Assembly: GCF_030687575.1 (NCBI RefSeq)
Contig: NZ_CP117439.1
Location: 2,223,501-2,287,500 of the forward strand
Source of the DNA: Pseudomonas sp. FP2309
Lineage (GTDB): Bacteria; Pseudomonadota; Gammaproteobacteria; Pseudomonadales; Pseudomonadaceae
DNA length: 64,000 bases
Direction: 5' to 3'
Part shown: piece after piece, positions 18,949-27,229 of the stretch
Position numbering within the stretch: the stretch's first letter is position 1
Layout of the letters: each line of letters begins with the position of its first letter
Made by a program: the position numbers and the translations under genes
Notes under the pieces: generated by a model
Seen by the model: the letters and a program-made list of their open reading frames with translations, nothing else
Told to the model about the DNA's origin: nothing
The model's database searches: none

Positions 18949-19812
18949 ATGTACGGCAGTTCGTTGAAGTTAAGGTTGGATCAGTCGGCACGGGTGTTTG
19001 AACGGCATGTGGATTTTGAGACCTGTATGCGCACCCATTACACCCTTTTACTGGAACCCTATTCGAAGAGGCCTTTTTTCTATAAGACGACGCTGAAGTT
19101 CAGTCGCTTGATGGTGTCTTTTACGTTGTTAAGCCACTACTTTTCACGGCCGGTGCCCTTGCTGTCCGACGTAAAAACCTTTTGCGTCGGGCGGCGGTAT
19201 TGTTCCAAGAACAGCCTTGAATCGATCTTCCTGTTGTTCAGAGCGCTGGGGTTCATGAAAGTGGCCGGGTACACGGAGGACAGTCGGTTCCGGGTGTTCG
19301 GCCCCTCGTCCCAGGCGTGCCGGGAAGTCAGGTCGATGCTCGCTTCAATCGTGGAGCCGCTGGGCGTGATGTGCCCTGAGACGGTCGTTGTTGAACAACT
19401 GAACCAGTTGGATGATAGAGCGTTCCTGGCCGTTTATTTCAAAGGTTTTTCCACACTGCTGACGCATAACCTGACCATTGATCTATTGTTACCTGAGTGT
19501 TATTGGCTGGTAAAACGCGATGCCGGTCATATGTTGATGTTGGCGATTTATAACGATGCGTGTTCGCCGGGTAAAGAGGGCGCAAGTTTCAGGTCATCTT
19601 CTTACGTTGCGTTGGCCGCGCAATTAGCCGTGTCCAAGACCCATGTGATTCGGCTGGCCCAGGAAGGTGCGAACAGGGGGTATTTCAAGATTCACTCCAA
19701 AACACTGCTCGAAGTGCTACCGCCGTTTGTGCTGCTGGTCAGACGATTCATGGCTTACTCTTTTGCCACGGGCCTGCACTGTCTCCAACTGGGCCACGCC
19801 GGCAGGGAGTAG
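18949..19812 (+). CDS. Unrecognised protein with C-terminal helix-turn-helix
   Basis: 287 residues; I do not recognise the family. No signal peptide. The N-terminal two thirds are mixed alpha/beta with basic and aromatic residues (RVFERHVDFETCMRTHY; LLLEPYSKRPFFYKT). Residues about 205-240 (SSSYVALAAQLAVSKTHVIR, then LAQEGANRGYF) read as a helix-turn-helix: ALAAQLAVS / turn / KTHVIRLAQE. It precedes a membrane diguanylate cyclase gene by 26 bases in the same direction, so the two are probably one operon; a transcription factor linked to c-di-GMP control is the simplest reading (inference). Codon use is less GC-biased than in its neighbours. Confidence 0.7.
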   Translation: MYGSSLKLRLDQSARVFERHVDFETCMRTHYTLLLEPYSKRPFFYKTTLKFSRLMVSFTLLSHYFSRPVPLLSDVKTFCVGRRYCSKNSLESIFLLFRALGFMKVAGYTEDSRFRVFGPSSQACREVRSMLASIVEPLGVMCPETVVVEQLNQLDDRAFLAVYFKGFSTLLTHNLTIDLLLPECYWLVKRDAGHMLMLAIYNDACSPGKEGASFRSSSYVALAAQLAVSKTHVIRLAQEGANRGYFKIHSKTLLEVLPPFVLLVRRFMAYSFATGLHCLQLGHAGRE

Positions 19813-19838
19813 GCGACTCACGATCAAGGAGCGAAGGG

Positions 19839-20867
19839 ATGCCGGCTAATTTGAAACTCAGGCCACGGATGCAAAGACTGTTGTCGCCTGCGGTCGCCCA
19901 GGCCGAACTGATCGGGATTGGTGCTTGGCTTGCGGTGTTGCTCACCGATTGCGCGATGATATTTGATCTGCCGAGGGTGTTGTTCACCCTCGGCTTGTTC
20001 GCCACGTACCGAATTCACCGCCGGGTGCCCGATTATTTCGTGTGGCGCGCGCTGGGTATCGTCTACATGCTGCTGCTGTCCGCGGGCTTCGCCTACATCA
20101 TTCAGGCCAACCCGCATTTGCAGGTGTTTGCCTTGCCGTTGGCGGTAACGTTAGTGCTCAGCAGTGCACTGCTGTTCATCGTGGCCCAGGACTTTTTGGT
20201 GTCCGCGGTATTGGTGTGGTTAGTGATGTGGCCAACGATTCAGGCAGACCTTTACATGGGGGTCGATATCTACCTGTTCATCTTTTGCGCCTCGTCAGTG
20301 GCGATCGGTTTTGTACTGAATTTTTCCTGTTTGAAAAACCTGCGCTCCGTGCTGTTGGTGGAAAGCGAGTTTCGCGAGTTGGCCCAGACCGATTACCTGA
20401 CCTCTATCCTCAACCGGCGCGCCTTTATGGAAAGCTTTGCCAAGTTGATTGCGGCGGGCGAGAGCGGCTACTTCATCATGTTGGATATCGACAGTTTCAA
20501 GCTCAAGAACGATCAGTTCGGCCATGACGTGGGCGACAAGATCTTGTGTGCAATGGCGATGTGCCTGAAAAACACCCACGGCAGCCACAGTGTCGGCCGC
20601 ATCGGCGGTGAAGAGTTCGGCGTATTGCTGTTGGGCGATGATCCCGCGGTCGCGGCGGACTACGCGATGGGCCTGTTGCAGGCGATTCGTGAAAGTGTCG
20701 CGCCGCCGCACCACTACACCTGCAGTGCAGGCATGGCGCGTTTTGGGGCGCAGGCGGACATGTCGACAGTACTCAAGTGCGCCGACAGCAATTTGTATCG
20801 GGCCAAGCACAATGGCAAGGATTGTGTGTACCTGGACGGTGACTCGGTGGGCGTCAGTGTTGGCTGA
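19839..20867 (+). CDS. Membrane-anchored diguanylate cyclase (GGDEF)
   Basis: 342 residues: about five to six membrane helices over residues 20-170 with no extra sensor domain, then a GGDEF domain from about 185. The catalytic motif is GGEEF at 256-260, with LDIDSFKLKNDQFGHDVGD upstream, so it should make c-di-GMP from GTP. The product-inhibition RxxD site five residues before the motif is absent (HGSH instead), so feedback inhibition is not expected. Ribosome-binding site AAGGAGCGAAGGG before the ATG. The 3' end overlaps the end of the convergent arsR-type gene by 14 bases. Confidence 0.93.
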   Translation: MPANLKLRPRMQRLLSPAVAQAELIGIGAWLAVLLTDCAMIFDLPRVLFTLGLFATYRIHRRVPDYFVWRALGIVYMLLLSAGFAYIIQANPHLQVFALPLAVTLVLSSALLFIVAQDFLVSAVLVWLVMWPTIQADLYMGVDIYLFIFCASSVAIGFVLNFSCLKNLRSVLLVESEFRELAQTDYLTSILNRRAFMESFAKLIAAGESGYFIMLDIDSFKLKNDQFGHDVGDKILCAMAMCLKNTHGSHSVGRIGGEEFGVLLLGDDPAVAADYAMGLLQAIRESVAPPHHYTCSAGMARFGAQADMSTVLKCADSNLYRAKHNGKDCVYLDGDSVGVSVG

Positions 20868-21153
20868 GAACGCTGGCCAGCAGACCCGGAAATCGGCGCT
20901 CCAGCTCTTCCCTGCGCAATGAGTTCATATGGGTGGTGCCCACGCTTCGGGTGTGCACCAGCCCGGCGTCGCGCAATACCCGGAAGTGGTGGGACATGCT
21001 CGACTTGGGCCGGCCGCCGTCCAGTTCGCCGCAGCTGGCTTCCGGCACGCCGGCCAGGCAGCGGACGATGTCCAGGCGCACCGGATCGCTCAGGGCGTAA
21101 AGCACACGCTCGAGGGTCAGGTCTTGAAGGGCTGGGTGTTTGAAGGCTCGCAT
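20854..21153 (-). CDS. ArsR-family transcriptional regulator
   Basis: 99 residues forming one winged-helix domain: LYALSDPVRLDIVRCLAG, then SSMSHHFRVLRDAGLVHTRSVG, the ArsR recognition helix and wing. The classical metal-binding ELCVCDL is replaced by SCGELDGG, so metal sensing is not implied; it may belong to the redox- or ligand-sensing members. Divergent from xenA with 91 bases between the start codons and a perfect palindrome in the gap, so it most likely represses xenA and itself. Confidence 0.9.
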   Translation of the reverse strand: MRAFKHPALQDLTLERVLYALSDPVRLDIVRCLAGVPEASCGELDGGRPKSSMSHHFRVLRDAGLVHTRSVGTTHMNSLRREELERRFPGLLASVLSQH

Positions 21154-21193
21154 GGAGGCGGATCATAACAGGGGGGTATCGCTGAATACCATT

Positions 21194-21218
21194 GTTCGAT
21201 TACCATCGAACTATCGAA
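21194..21218. promoter_or_regulatory. Palindromic operator between arsR-type gene and xenA
   Basis: GTTCGAT-TACC-ATCGAAC (21194-21211) is a perfect 7-bp inverted repeat with a 4-base spacer, followed at 21213 by a third half-site ATCGAA. It sits 27-51 bases before the xenA ATG. Position and symmetry suit an ArsR-type dimer; binding is inferred. Confidence 0.7.
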
Positions 21219-21244
21219 TCAACCACTCGCCCCCGGAGTCTTCC

Positions 21245-22336
21245 ATGGCCGCCTTGTTCGAACCGTTCAAACTCAAAGATGTCACCTTGCGCAATCGCAT
21301 CGCCATTCCGCCGATGTGCCAGTACCTGGCCGACGACGGGATCGTCAACGACTGGCACCACGTGCACCTGGCGAGCATGGCCCGTGGCGGCGCCGGTTTG
21401 CTGGTGGTCGAGGCCACCGCCGTCGCGCCTGAAGGCCGTATCACGCCTGGCTGCGCCGGGATCTGGAGCGATGCCCACGCCCAGGCCTTCGTGCCGATGG
21501 TTCAGGCCATCAAGGCCGCAGGCTCGGTCCCCGGCATCCAGATCGCCCACGCCGGGCGTAAAGCCAGTGCCAACCGTCCGTGGGAAGGCGACGACCACAT
21601 CCCGGCCTCCGATGCGCGCCACTGGGAAACCATCGCGCCCTCGGCCATCGCCTTCGGTGCGAACCTGCCCAATGTGCCGCGCGCCATGACCCTGGACGAC
21701 ATCGCGCGGGTCAAACAAGACTTTGTCGATGCCGCCCGTCGCGCCCGTGAGGCCGGCTTTGAGTGGATCGAACTGCACTTCGCCCACGGCTACCTGGCGC
21801 AGACGTTCTTCTCCGAGCATTCCAACCAGCGCACCGACGCCTACGGCGGCAGCTTCGACAACCGCAGCCGTTTCCTCCTGGAAACCCTGGCCGCCGTGCG
21901 TGAAGTCTGGCCGGAAAACCTGCCGCTGACGGCGCGTTTCGGTGTGATCGAGTACGACGGCCGCGACGAGCAGACCCTCACCGAATCCATCGAGCTGGCG
22001 CGTAACTTCAAGGCCGGTGGCCTCGACCTGTTAAGCGTCAGCGTCGGTTTCACCATTCCCGACACCAACATCCCATGGGCTCCTGCCTTCATGGGGCCTA
22101 TCGCCGAACGTGTGCGCCGTGAAGCCGGTATCCCGGTGACCTCGGCGTGGGGGTTTGGTACGCCGCAACTGGCCGAAGGTGCGTTGCAAGCTGGCCATCT
22201 GGACTTGGTCTCGGTGGGGCGTGCGCATCTGGCTGACCCGCATTGGGCCTACTTTGCCGCCAAGGAACTGGGCGTGGAGAAGTCCTCCTGGACCTTGCCC
22301 GCACCGTATGCGCATTGGTTGGAACGCTATCGCTGA
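21245..22336 (+). CDS. xenA: Xenobiotic reductase A (Old Yellow Enzyme, YqjM class)
   Basis: 363 residues, nearly collinear with P. putida XenA. FMN enzyme that uses NADPH to reduce activated C=C bonds and nitro compounds. C25 in PPMCQY is the redox-tuning cysteine of this class; LHFAHGY carries the two substrate-binding histidines (about 178 and 181). The C-terminal SWTLPAPYAHWLERYR supplies the aromatic residue that reaches across the dimer. The ATG at 21245 is chosen over earlier in-frame codons because it matches the family N-terminus and leaves the operator upstream. Controlled probably by the divergent ArsR-type gene. Confidence 0.95.
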   Translation: MAALFEPFKLKDVTLRNRIAIPPMCQYLADDGIVNDWHHVHLASMARGGAGLLVVEATAVAPEGRITPGCAGIWSDAHAQAFVPMVQAIKAAGSVPGIQIAHAGRKASANRPWEGDDHIPASDARHWETIAPSAIAFGANLPNVPRAMTLDDIARVKQDFVDAARRAREAGFEWIELHFAHGYLAQTFFSEHSNQRTDAYGGSFDNRSRFLLETLAAVREVWPENLPLTARFGVIEYDGRDEQTLTESIELARNFKAGGLDLLSVSVGFTIPDTNIPWAPAFMGPIAERVRREAGIPVTSAWGFGTPQLAEGALQAGHLDLVSVGRAHLADPHWAYFAAKELGVEKSSWTLPAPYAHWLERYR

Positions 22337-22355
22337 GGCGAATGCCGAACCATGA

Positions 22356-22381
22356 GCCACTCGATCGAGTGGCTTTTTTTT
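22356..22381 (+). terminator. Rho-independent terminator of xenA
   Basis: GCCACTCGATCGAGTGGC is a perfect self-complementary 18-mer followed by eight T, 20 bases after the xenA stop. Confidence 0.92.
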
Positions 22382-22435
22382 GACGATTTTTAAGTACCGA
22401 ATCTAATACCAGCTGGATACATAAAAAATAACGAA

Positions 22436-22450
22436 TGAGAATAGATATCA
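22436..22450 (+). promoter_or_regulatory. Fur-box-like site upstream of the TonB-dependent receptor
   Basis: TGAGAATAGATATCA matches the 7-1-7 Fur consensus TGATAAT-N-ATTATCA at 11 of 14 positions, in an AT-rich patch about 90 bases before the receptor start. Iron repression of the receptor is the expected consequence. Confidence 0.55.
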
Positions 22451-22535
22451 AACAATAATGCGTTGGTATACCATTCGCCGCGAATTCTTGGCAGGTTTGC
22501 CGTCCCATCTGGCTCATTCACTAGGTCCATCATCC

Positions 22536-24671
22536 ATGCGTCGTACCCTGATTTCCATCTGCGTGCTTCAGGCGTTTTCCCCTTTCACCTGGGCTGAAGT
22601 CGAACCGGTTGAAAAAGACGCGATTGAGTTGCAGGCAACCAACGTCACCGGCACGGCTGAATACGAGACGGCTCAGGGGCCGGTCAAGGGATACCATGCC
22701 ACACGTTCAGCGAGTGCGACGCGTACCGACACCTCGATCCATGAAACCCCGCAGTCCATCAGCGTGGTGTCCAAAGATGTGGTCGAGGACATCGGCGCAA
22801 CCCGTCTGCAAGATGCGCTCGACTACGCCGGCGGCGTGGGCCGGGCGAACAACTTCGGTGGCCAGGGCCTGACCACGTTCACTGTGCGCGGCTTTACCAC
22901 CGGCGAGTTCTACCGCAACGGTTTCCCGATCAACCGTGGCTACCCGAACATGCCGGACGCCAACACCATCGAACGCCTCGAAGTGCTGCGCGGCCCGGCC
23001 ACCATGCTCTATGGCCGTGGCGATCCAGGCGGCACCTTCAACGTGGTGTCCAAGCAGCCGCTGGCTGAACGTACCGTGACCCTGGGCAGCCAGTTGAATG
23101 ACCAGGGCATGAAGCGCGGCACCCTGGATGCCTCCGGCCCGTTGGACGAGGAGGGCCGTCTGGCCTATCGCCTCAATGTGGTGGGCGAGGGCGGCGATAC
23201 CTTCCGCGACCATGTCGAGACCGAACGCTACGGCGTGACACCGGTGCTCACCTGGCAAGCCACCGATGAGACCAAGGTGATCTTCGAAGGCGATTTCATG
23301 CGCAACAATCACCCGCTGGACCGCGGCCTGACGCGCTTTCCCAACCAGAGCGGCACGCCTTCGCGCGATACGTTCTGGGGTGACAAGGATGCGGGCAAGC
23401 TGCACAACGACAACAACATGGCACAGCTGCGTTTCGAGCATATGCTCAACGACAGTTGGACACTGGGCGGTGGGTTTCAGTGGTTGGATGGGACGTTGGC
23501 GGGCAATGCCATCGAGGCTAACGGTCCGGGAAGCCTGGGCGCCGATGGGCGTACGCTGCAACGCAACTTCAACTACCGCAAGCTGGAGTGGACCGACAAG
23601 GACTACCAACTCAACCTGACCGGGCATTTTTCCACTGGCAGCTTCGAACACACGTTGCTGACCGGCATTGAGTACGAAGACTACGACTACAAGTCGATCA
23701 TCCAGCGCTCCAGCGCTGCTGCGGGCACTTACCCAATCGATATCTTCAACCCGGTCTACGGCCAGACGCGTCCGCCGCTGACCCGTACGCCCACCCACGA
23801 CAAGGAAAATCTCAAAACCTACGCCGCCTTCGTGCAGGACCAGGTGGCCCTGACAGAGCGCCTGAAAGTGCTGGCCGGTGCGCGTTTCGAGCGTTTTGAA
23901 CATGAGTACGAAAGCTATGTGCCCGGCGTCAGCCCGTTTCAGGCCGCCGACAACGCGGTCACCCCACGCGTGGGTGTGATCTACGACCTTACCGATACGG
24001 TCGCGGTCTATGCCGACGCCGCGCGCTCGTTCAAGCCGAACCCCGGCGCCGCGCGCGAAGGCGGTGCCTTTGAGCCGGAAAAGGGCAAGTCGTACGAAAT
24101 GGGTATCAAGTGGGAGGCCCTGGATCGCCAACTGAGCGTCGACGCGGCGATCTATCAGATCGAGAAGAAGAACGTCCTGACCACCGATCCGGTGGTCAAC
24201 ACCTTCAGTGTCGCTGCCGGCCAAGTGCGCAGCCGTGGGTTTGACCTGAACGTGGCGGGCAACCTTACGCCGCAGTGGCGCGTGATTGGCGGCTATGCCT
24301 ACGTGGATGCGCAGGTCACCAAGGACAACACGATCAGTGCCGGTACTCGTCTGCTGAACATACCGCGCAACAGCTTCAGCCTGCTCAACGTGTATGAGTT
24401 TCAGGACGGAGCCCTCAAGGGCCTGGGCCTTGGTGCCGGCGGCAAATACGTTGACCAGCGCGCCGGCCAGACCGCCAATACCGCGTTCTCAATGGACGCC
24501 TACACCGTCGTCGACCTGCTCGGCTACTACAAGGTCAACGAACAGGTGCGCGTGAATCTGGATGTGAAGAACCTGTTCAATCGCGAGTACGAAGAGGGCG
24601 CCTTCGGCAATATCTACGCCTATCCGGGTGCGCCGCGCACGGTGCAGGTGGGCATTTCCTACACCCTCTGA
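22536..24671 (+). CDS. TonB-dependent siderophore receptor
   Basis: 711 residues. Signal peptide 1-20 (cleavage after FTWA), a TonB-box region, plug domain (about 55-170: ETPQSISVVSKDVVEDIG; IERLEVLRGPATMLYGRGDPGG) and a 22-strand beta-barrel to the end, with FNREYEEGAFG near the C-terminus. The plug begins soon after the signal peptide, so there is no STN signalling domain and the receptor is a simple importer. The family is TIGR01783-like siderophore receptors; the ligand is not predictable. Start taken at the ATG opening the signal peptide. No regulator, oxidoreductase or permease gene accompanies it. Confidence 0.93.
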   Translation: MRRTLISICVLQAFSPFTWAEVEPVEKDAIELQATNVTGTAEYETAQGPVKGYHATRSASATRTDTSIHETPQSISVVSKDVVEDIGATRLQDALDYAGGVGRANNFGGQGLTTFTVRGFTTGEFYRNGFPINRGYPNMPDANTIERLEVLRGPATMLYGRGDPGGTFNVVSKQPLAERTVTLGSQLNDQGMKRGTLDASGPLDEEGRLAYRLNVVGEGGDTFRDHVETERYGVTPVLTWQATDETKVIFEGDFMRNNHPLDRGLTRFPNQSGTPSRDTFWGDKDAGKLHNDNNMAQLRFEHMLNDSWTLGGGFQWLDGTLAGNAIEANGPGSLGADGRTLQRNFNYRKLEWTDKDYQLNLTGHFSTGSFEHTLLTGIEYEDYDYKSIIQRSSAAAGTYPIDIFNPVYGQTRPPLTRTPTHDKENLKTYAAFVQDQVALTERLKVLAGARFERFEHEYESYVPGVSPFQAADNAVTPRVGVIYDLTDTVAVYADAARSFKPNPGAAREGGAFEPEKGKSYEMGIKWEALDRQLSVDAAIYQIEKKNVLTTDPVVNTFSVAAGQVRSRGFDLNVAGNLTPQWRVIGGYAYVDAQVTKDNTISAGTRLLNIPRNSFSLLNVYEFQDGALKGLGLGAGGKYVDQRAGQTANTAFSMDAYTVVDLLGYYKVNEQVRVNLDVKNLFNREYEEGAFGNIYAYPGAPRTVQVGISYTL

Positions 24672-24682
24672 CCTGGCAATGG

Positions 24683-24714
24683 GCGGCGTGTGCGGGCGAA
24701 CCCGCGCGCGCCGC
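24683..24714. terminator. Hairpin between convergent receptor and lipoprotein genes
   Basis: GCGGCG...GCGGG-cgaa-CCCGC...CGCCGC: a stem with a CGAA tetraloop in the 66-base gap between converging genes. No T-run. Confidence 0.5.
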
Positions 24715-24737
24715 GATGCGCCTTCCGCTGGCGGTTA

Positions 24738-25778
24738 TCAGTTCTGCCAGCATTTGGCGTAGCGTTCGCACACGCCAAACTGCTTATCCAGTTCGGCCAT
24801 CTTCACCCAGTTGTCGGCCATGACTTCTTTCTCCAGCAACCCATTCAACTGCCGGTAGTACTGCAGCATCGCGCCGTTGACGGCCAATGCCTGGGTCACG
24901 TCGGTGGCTGGGGTATCGGGCACCAGCGTTTTCAACGTTGGCGTGTCCAGCCGCGAGAGCCGCGCGCGGTACTCAGCTTTGTACCGTTCGAGCGCCGTGG
25001 CCTTTACGCCATACGCTTGAACCAGATAATTGGTGACGTTCTGGCGATACTGAGTCCAATAGGCATCCGGCAAGTCAAGATTCATCTCGCCCTTGCGCTT
25101 GTTGACCGCCAGCTCAACGGCCTGGGCCCGCGCGCTGTCGTTGAACGGGGAGGTTTGGGGTTTCATTTCCGCGATGATGCTCGGCGCGATAATCTGCTCG
25201 GCCAACGCATCACGCTCCGGGGTGGCCGGGAGACCTTTGGGCGCTACGGGAAACAGCGCGTTGGCACCCGCGCAACTGGGCAGGCCTTTGTTGATCAGCG
25301 GGACCGGTGACCGCACCACTTGGCCCTGTACCGTGTGCAGGCGTTTAAGCATGGTCACGCACTGGCTGCCGGCGCGATCGAACGTCACTTCGTATTCCGC
25401 GCCAGGTTGCGGGGTGAGGGTGAACGCCATGCCACACACCGAGCCGGTGCCCTGGGTGTTCAAGTGCAGGAGTACCTGTTTATCCGGGGCCAGCCGGATC
25501 TCCAGATACGGCGTTTTTTCGGAGACCGGCGGCATCGACATGCCCGCCCGCCTGCGGGTGTTGGCCAGAAACAGGTTGTTGAGAATGCCGGTGGTTTGCC
25601 CGTCACAATGCTGCGCATCCATCACGCTCAGCGTGGAACTGCTCATGTCGCTGATAAACCGCAGCTTGGCGGCATCCGGTTCGGTGGCATCCGGGTACGT
25701 GCCCGTCACACTGCAACCGCTCAACATCACCGCCAGGCACGTCGCGCCGAGCGTACGGCCGGCAAAAAAATTACTCAT
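24738..25778 (-). CDS. Lipoprotein of unknown function
   Basis: 346 residues. Lipobox LSGC with the lipidated cysteine at C22 and serine at +2, indicating the outer membrane. The mature part has an N-terminal beta-rich segment (TPYLEIRLAPDKQVLLHLN; CGMAFTLTPQPGAEYEVTF) that resembles the small domain seen in other proteobacterial lipoproteins involved in envelope stress, then a helical C-terminal half. Several cysteines could form disulfides. Divergent from another lipoprotein gene, 86 bases apart. I do not recognise a function. Confidence 0.75.
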   Translation of the reverse strand: MSNFFAGRTLGATCLAVMLSGCSVTGTYPDATEPDAAKLRFISDMSSSTLSVMDAQHCDGQTTGILNNLFLANTRRRAGMSMPPVSEKTPYLEIRLAPDKQVLLHLNTQGTGSVCGMAFTLTPQPGAEYEVTFDRAGSQCVTMLKRLHTVQGQVVRSPVPLINKGLPSCAGANALFPVAPKGLPATPERDALAEQIIAPSIIAEMKPQTSPFNDSARAQAVELAVNKRKGEMNLDLPDAYWTQYRQNVTNYLVQAYGVKATALERYKAEYRARLSRLDTPTLKTLVPDTPATDVTQALAVNGAMLQYYRQLNGLLEKEVMADNWVKMAELDKQFGVCERYAKCWQN

Positions 25779-25864
25779 GGAAAGGGGTCATCCTTAACGC
25801 CAAAGGTGGGAAATTGCGCATCATACGGGCAATATCGATTTTTTTTCGATGGACCGAGGATTGA

Positions 25865-26425
25865 ATGCACAAAATAAATCAGTGGTTTGTGATTGGGGTC
25901 GCGGCATTGACAAGCGCCTGCTCGACGTTGCCGCCTGACATGGCATTGGACTCAAAAGTCTATTCCGCGGAAAACGCGGGGCTTGTCCTCGGCGCGCTGA
26001 TCGAGGGCGGCCCCTACGGCACCTGGATGAATTTTCGCAACGTGGACACCGGCAAAGACTACGGCTGGGGACCCAAGGATTACTACTCGGCCTGGCTGCC
26101 GGCGGGCACCTATGAAGTCAGTGACCTGGGCTCGCGCCGCGGTGTGATGGGGCCTTATTCAAAACCCCTGCGCTTTACTGTGACTAACGGTCAACTCAAC
26201 TACCTGGGCGAAATGACCTACGGTTGCCCGCTCGTGGCACGCCCGGCCGCGATTTATGGCGTGAAAAACTGCGGGATCCTGGCGCTCGCGACCTGCACGG
26301 TGGATTACCCCAGCATTGGCATCTGCGTGGTGGACCGTCAGGAACAGTCAGTGCGCACCTTCGTCAAGCAGCACCCGCAATTTTCCAAACTTCCGGTCAA
26401 GTCGGCCGTCATGTCGACGCGTTGA
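25865..26425 (+). CDS. Small lipoprotein of unknown function
   Basis: 186 residues; signal sequence ending LTSAC with C19 as probable lipidation site (slightly atypical at -3). The mature part (STLPPDMALDSKVYSAENAG; LPAGTYEVSDLGSR; RFTVTNGQLNYLGEM) looks like a carboxypeptidase-regulatory-like or DUF2846-type beta domain, where LPAGTY is a recurring motif. Function unknown. Start preceded by a GAGGATTGA ribosome-binding region. Confidence 0.72.
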   Translation: MHKINQWFVIGVAALTSACSTLPPDMALDSKVYSAENAGLVLGALIEGGPYGTWMNFRNVDTGKDYGWGPKDYYSAWLPAGTYEVSDLGSRRGVMGPYSKPLRFTVTNGQLNYLGEMTYGCPLVARPAAIYGVKNCGILALATCTVDYPSIGICVVDRQEQSVRTFVKQHPQFSKLPVKSAVMSTR

Positions 26426-26458
26426 AGGCGCGATGGCCGGGCTGAGCGCCGACACCGC

Positions 26459-27181
26459 TTAAAGCGGCGTCAACACATTCATCACCGTATCCAGTGCCAC
26501 GCGCGTGTCATCCAACTGCACCAGCGAGGCATGCCGCGCGCCCAGGGCATCGCGGTTCTGGATCGCGGTGAGGATCGCCTTGTGCCGGGGCAGGCTCAGG
26601 CCCTGGATATCCGGGCGGCGGTTGGTGATGTTGATCGATTCGCGCAATGGCAACGACAGCATGTTGCACATATAGGCGAGCAGATCGTTGCGCGTGGCGT
26701 CGGCGATGGCGCGGTGGAAGTCCAGGTCGGCCTGCAGCAAGTCCTCGTGGGTCTTGGCGGTTTCCATGCCTTGGTAGGCTTTTTCGATGATCGCGATGTC
26801 TTCATCGGTGGCGGTGGTCGCGGCCATGGCGGCGATCTCCGGTTCCAGAATGCGCCGCACGCCGGCCAGGGTATTGAAGAACTCGCTGTGGGGCGTGGAC
26901 TGCATCAACCAGGACAGTACGTCCGGGTCGAGCAGGTGCCACTTCAAGCGCGGCCGCACCACCGCACCCACCCGTGGCTTGGAATACACCAGGCCCTTGG
27001 CGCTGAGCACCCGTGTGGCCTCGCGCAGCACCGAGCGGCTGACCTTGTACTCCTCGCAGAGCGTGGCCTCCATGGGCAGCCGTTCTTCGGGCTTGAAGCG
27101 ACCGGAAACGATGTGCATGCCCAAGTCCTGAACGATCTGGGCATGCATGCTCTTGCGCGGCTTGGGCGGCTGGTGATCCAT
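26459..27181 (-). CDS. FadR-subfamily GntR regulator of the arabinose unit
   Basis: 240 residues: winged helix at about 15-80 (LPMEATLCEEYKVSRSVLRE) and an all-helical FCD effector domain at about 95-225 with the metal-ligand pattern ADLDFHRAIADATRN and a histidine in SLPRHKAI. Such regulators commonly repress sugar-acid operons and release DNA on binding the acid. It is 48 bases downstream of the dehydratase gene on the same strand. Three sites matching the FadR-family consensus lie in the unit's divergent promoter regions. Start at ATG 27181 gives a family-length N-terminus; an upstream alternative at 27229 seems too long. Confidence 0.88.
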   Translation of the reverse strand: MDHQPPKPRKSMHAQIVQDLGMHIVSGRFKPEERLPMEATLCEEYKVSRSVLREATRVLSAKGLVYSKPRVGAVVRPRLKWHLLDPDVLSWLMQSTPHSEFFNTLAGVRRILEPEIAAMAATTATDEDIAIIEKAYQGMETAKTHEDLLQADLDFHRAIADATRNDLLAYMCNMLSLPLRESINITNRRPDIQGLSLPRHKAILTAIQNRDALGARHASLVQLDDTRVALDTVMNVLTPL

Positions 27182-27229
27182 AACGTGCGGGATGCTCTGG
27201 CTTAAATTCGCGGCATCATAGCATCCCAA

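Noticed and set aside
20854..20867. Overlap of the diguanylate cyclase and ArsR-type gene ends as a sign of misannotation
   Set aside because: Both proteins are complete with expected C-termini; a 14-base convergent overlap is normal in compact genomes.
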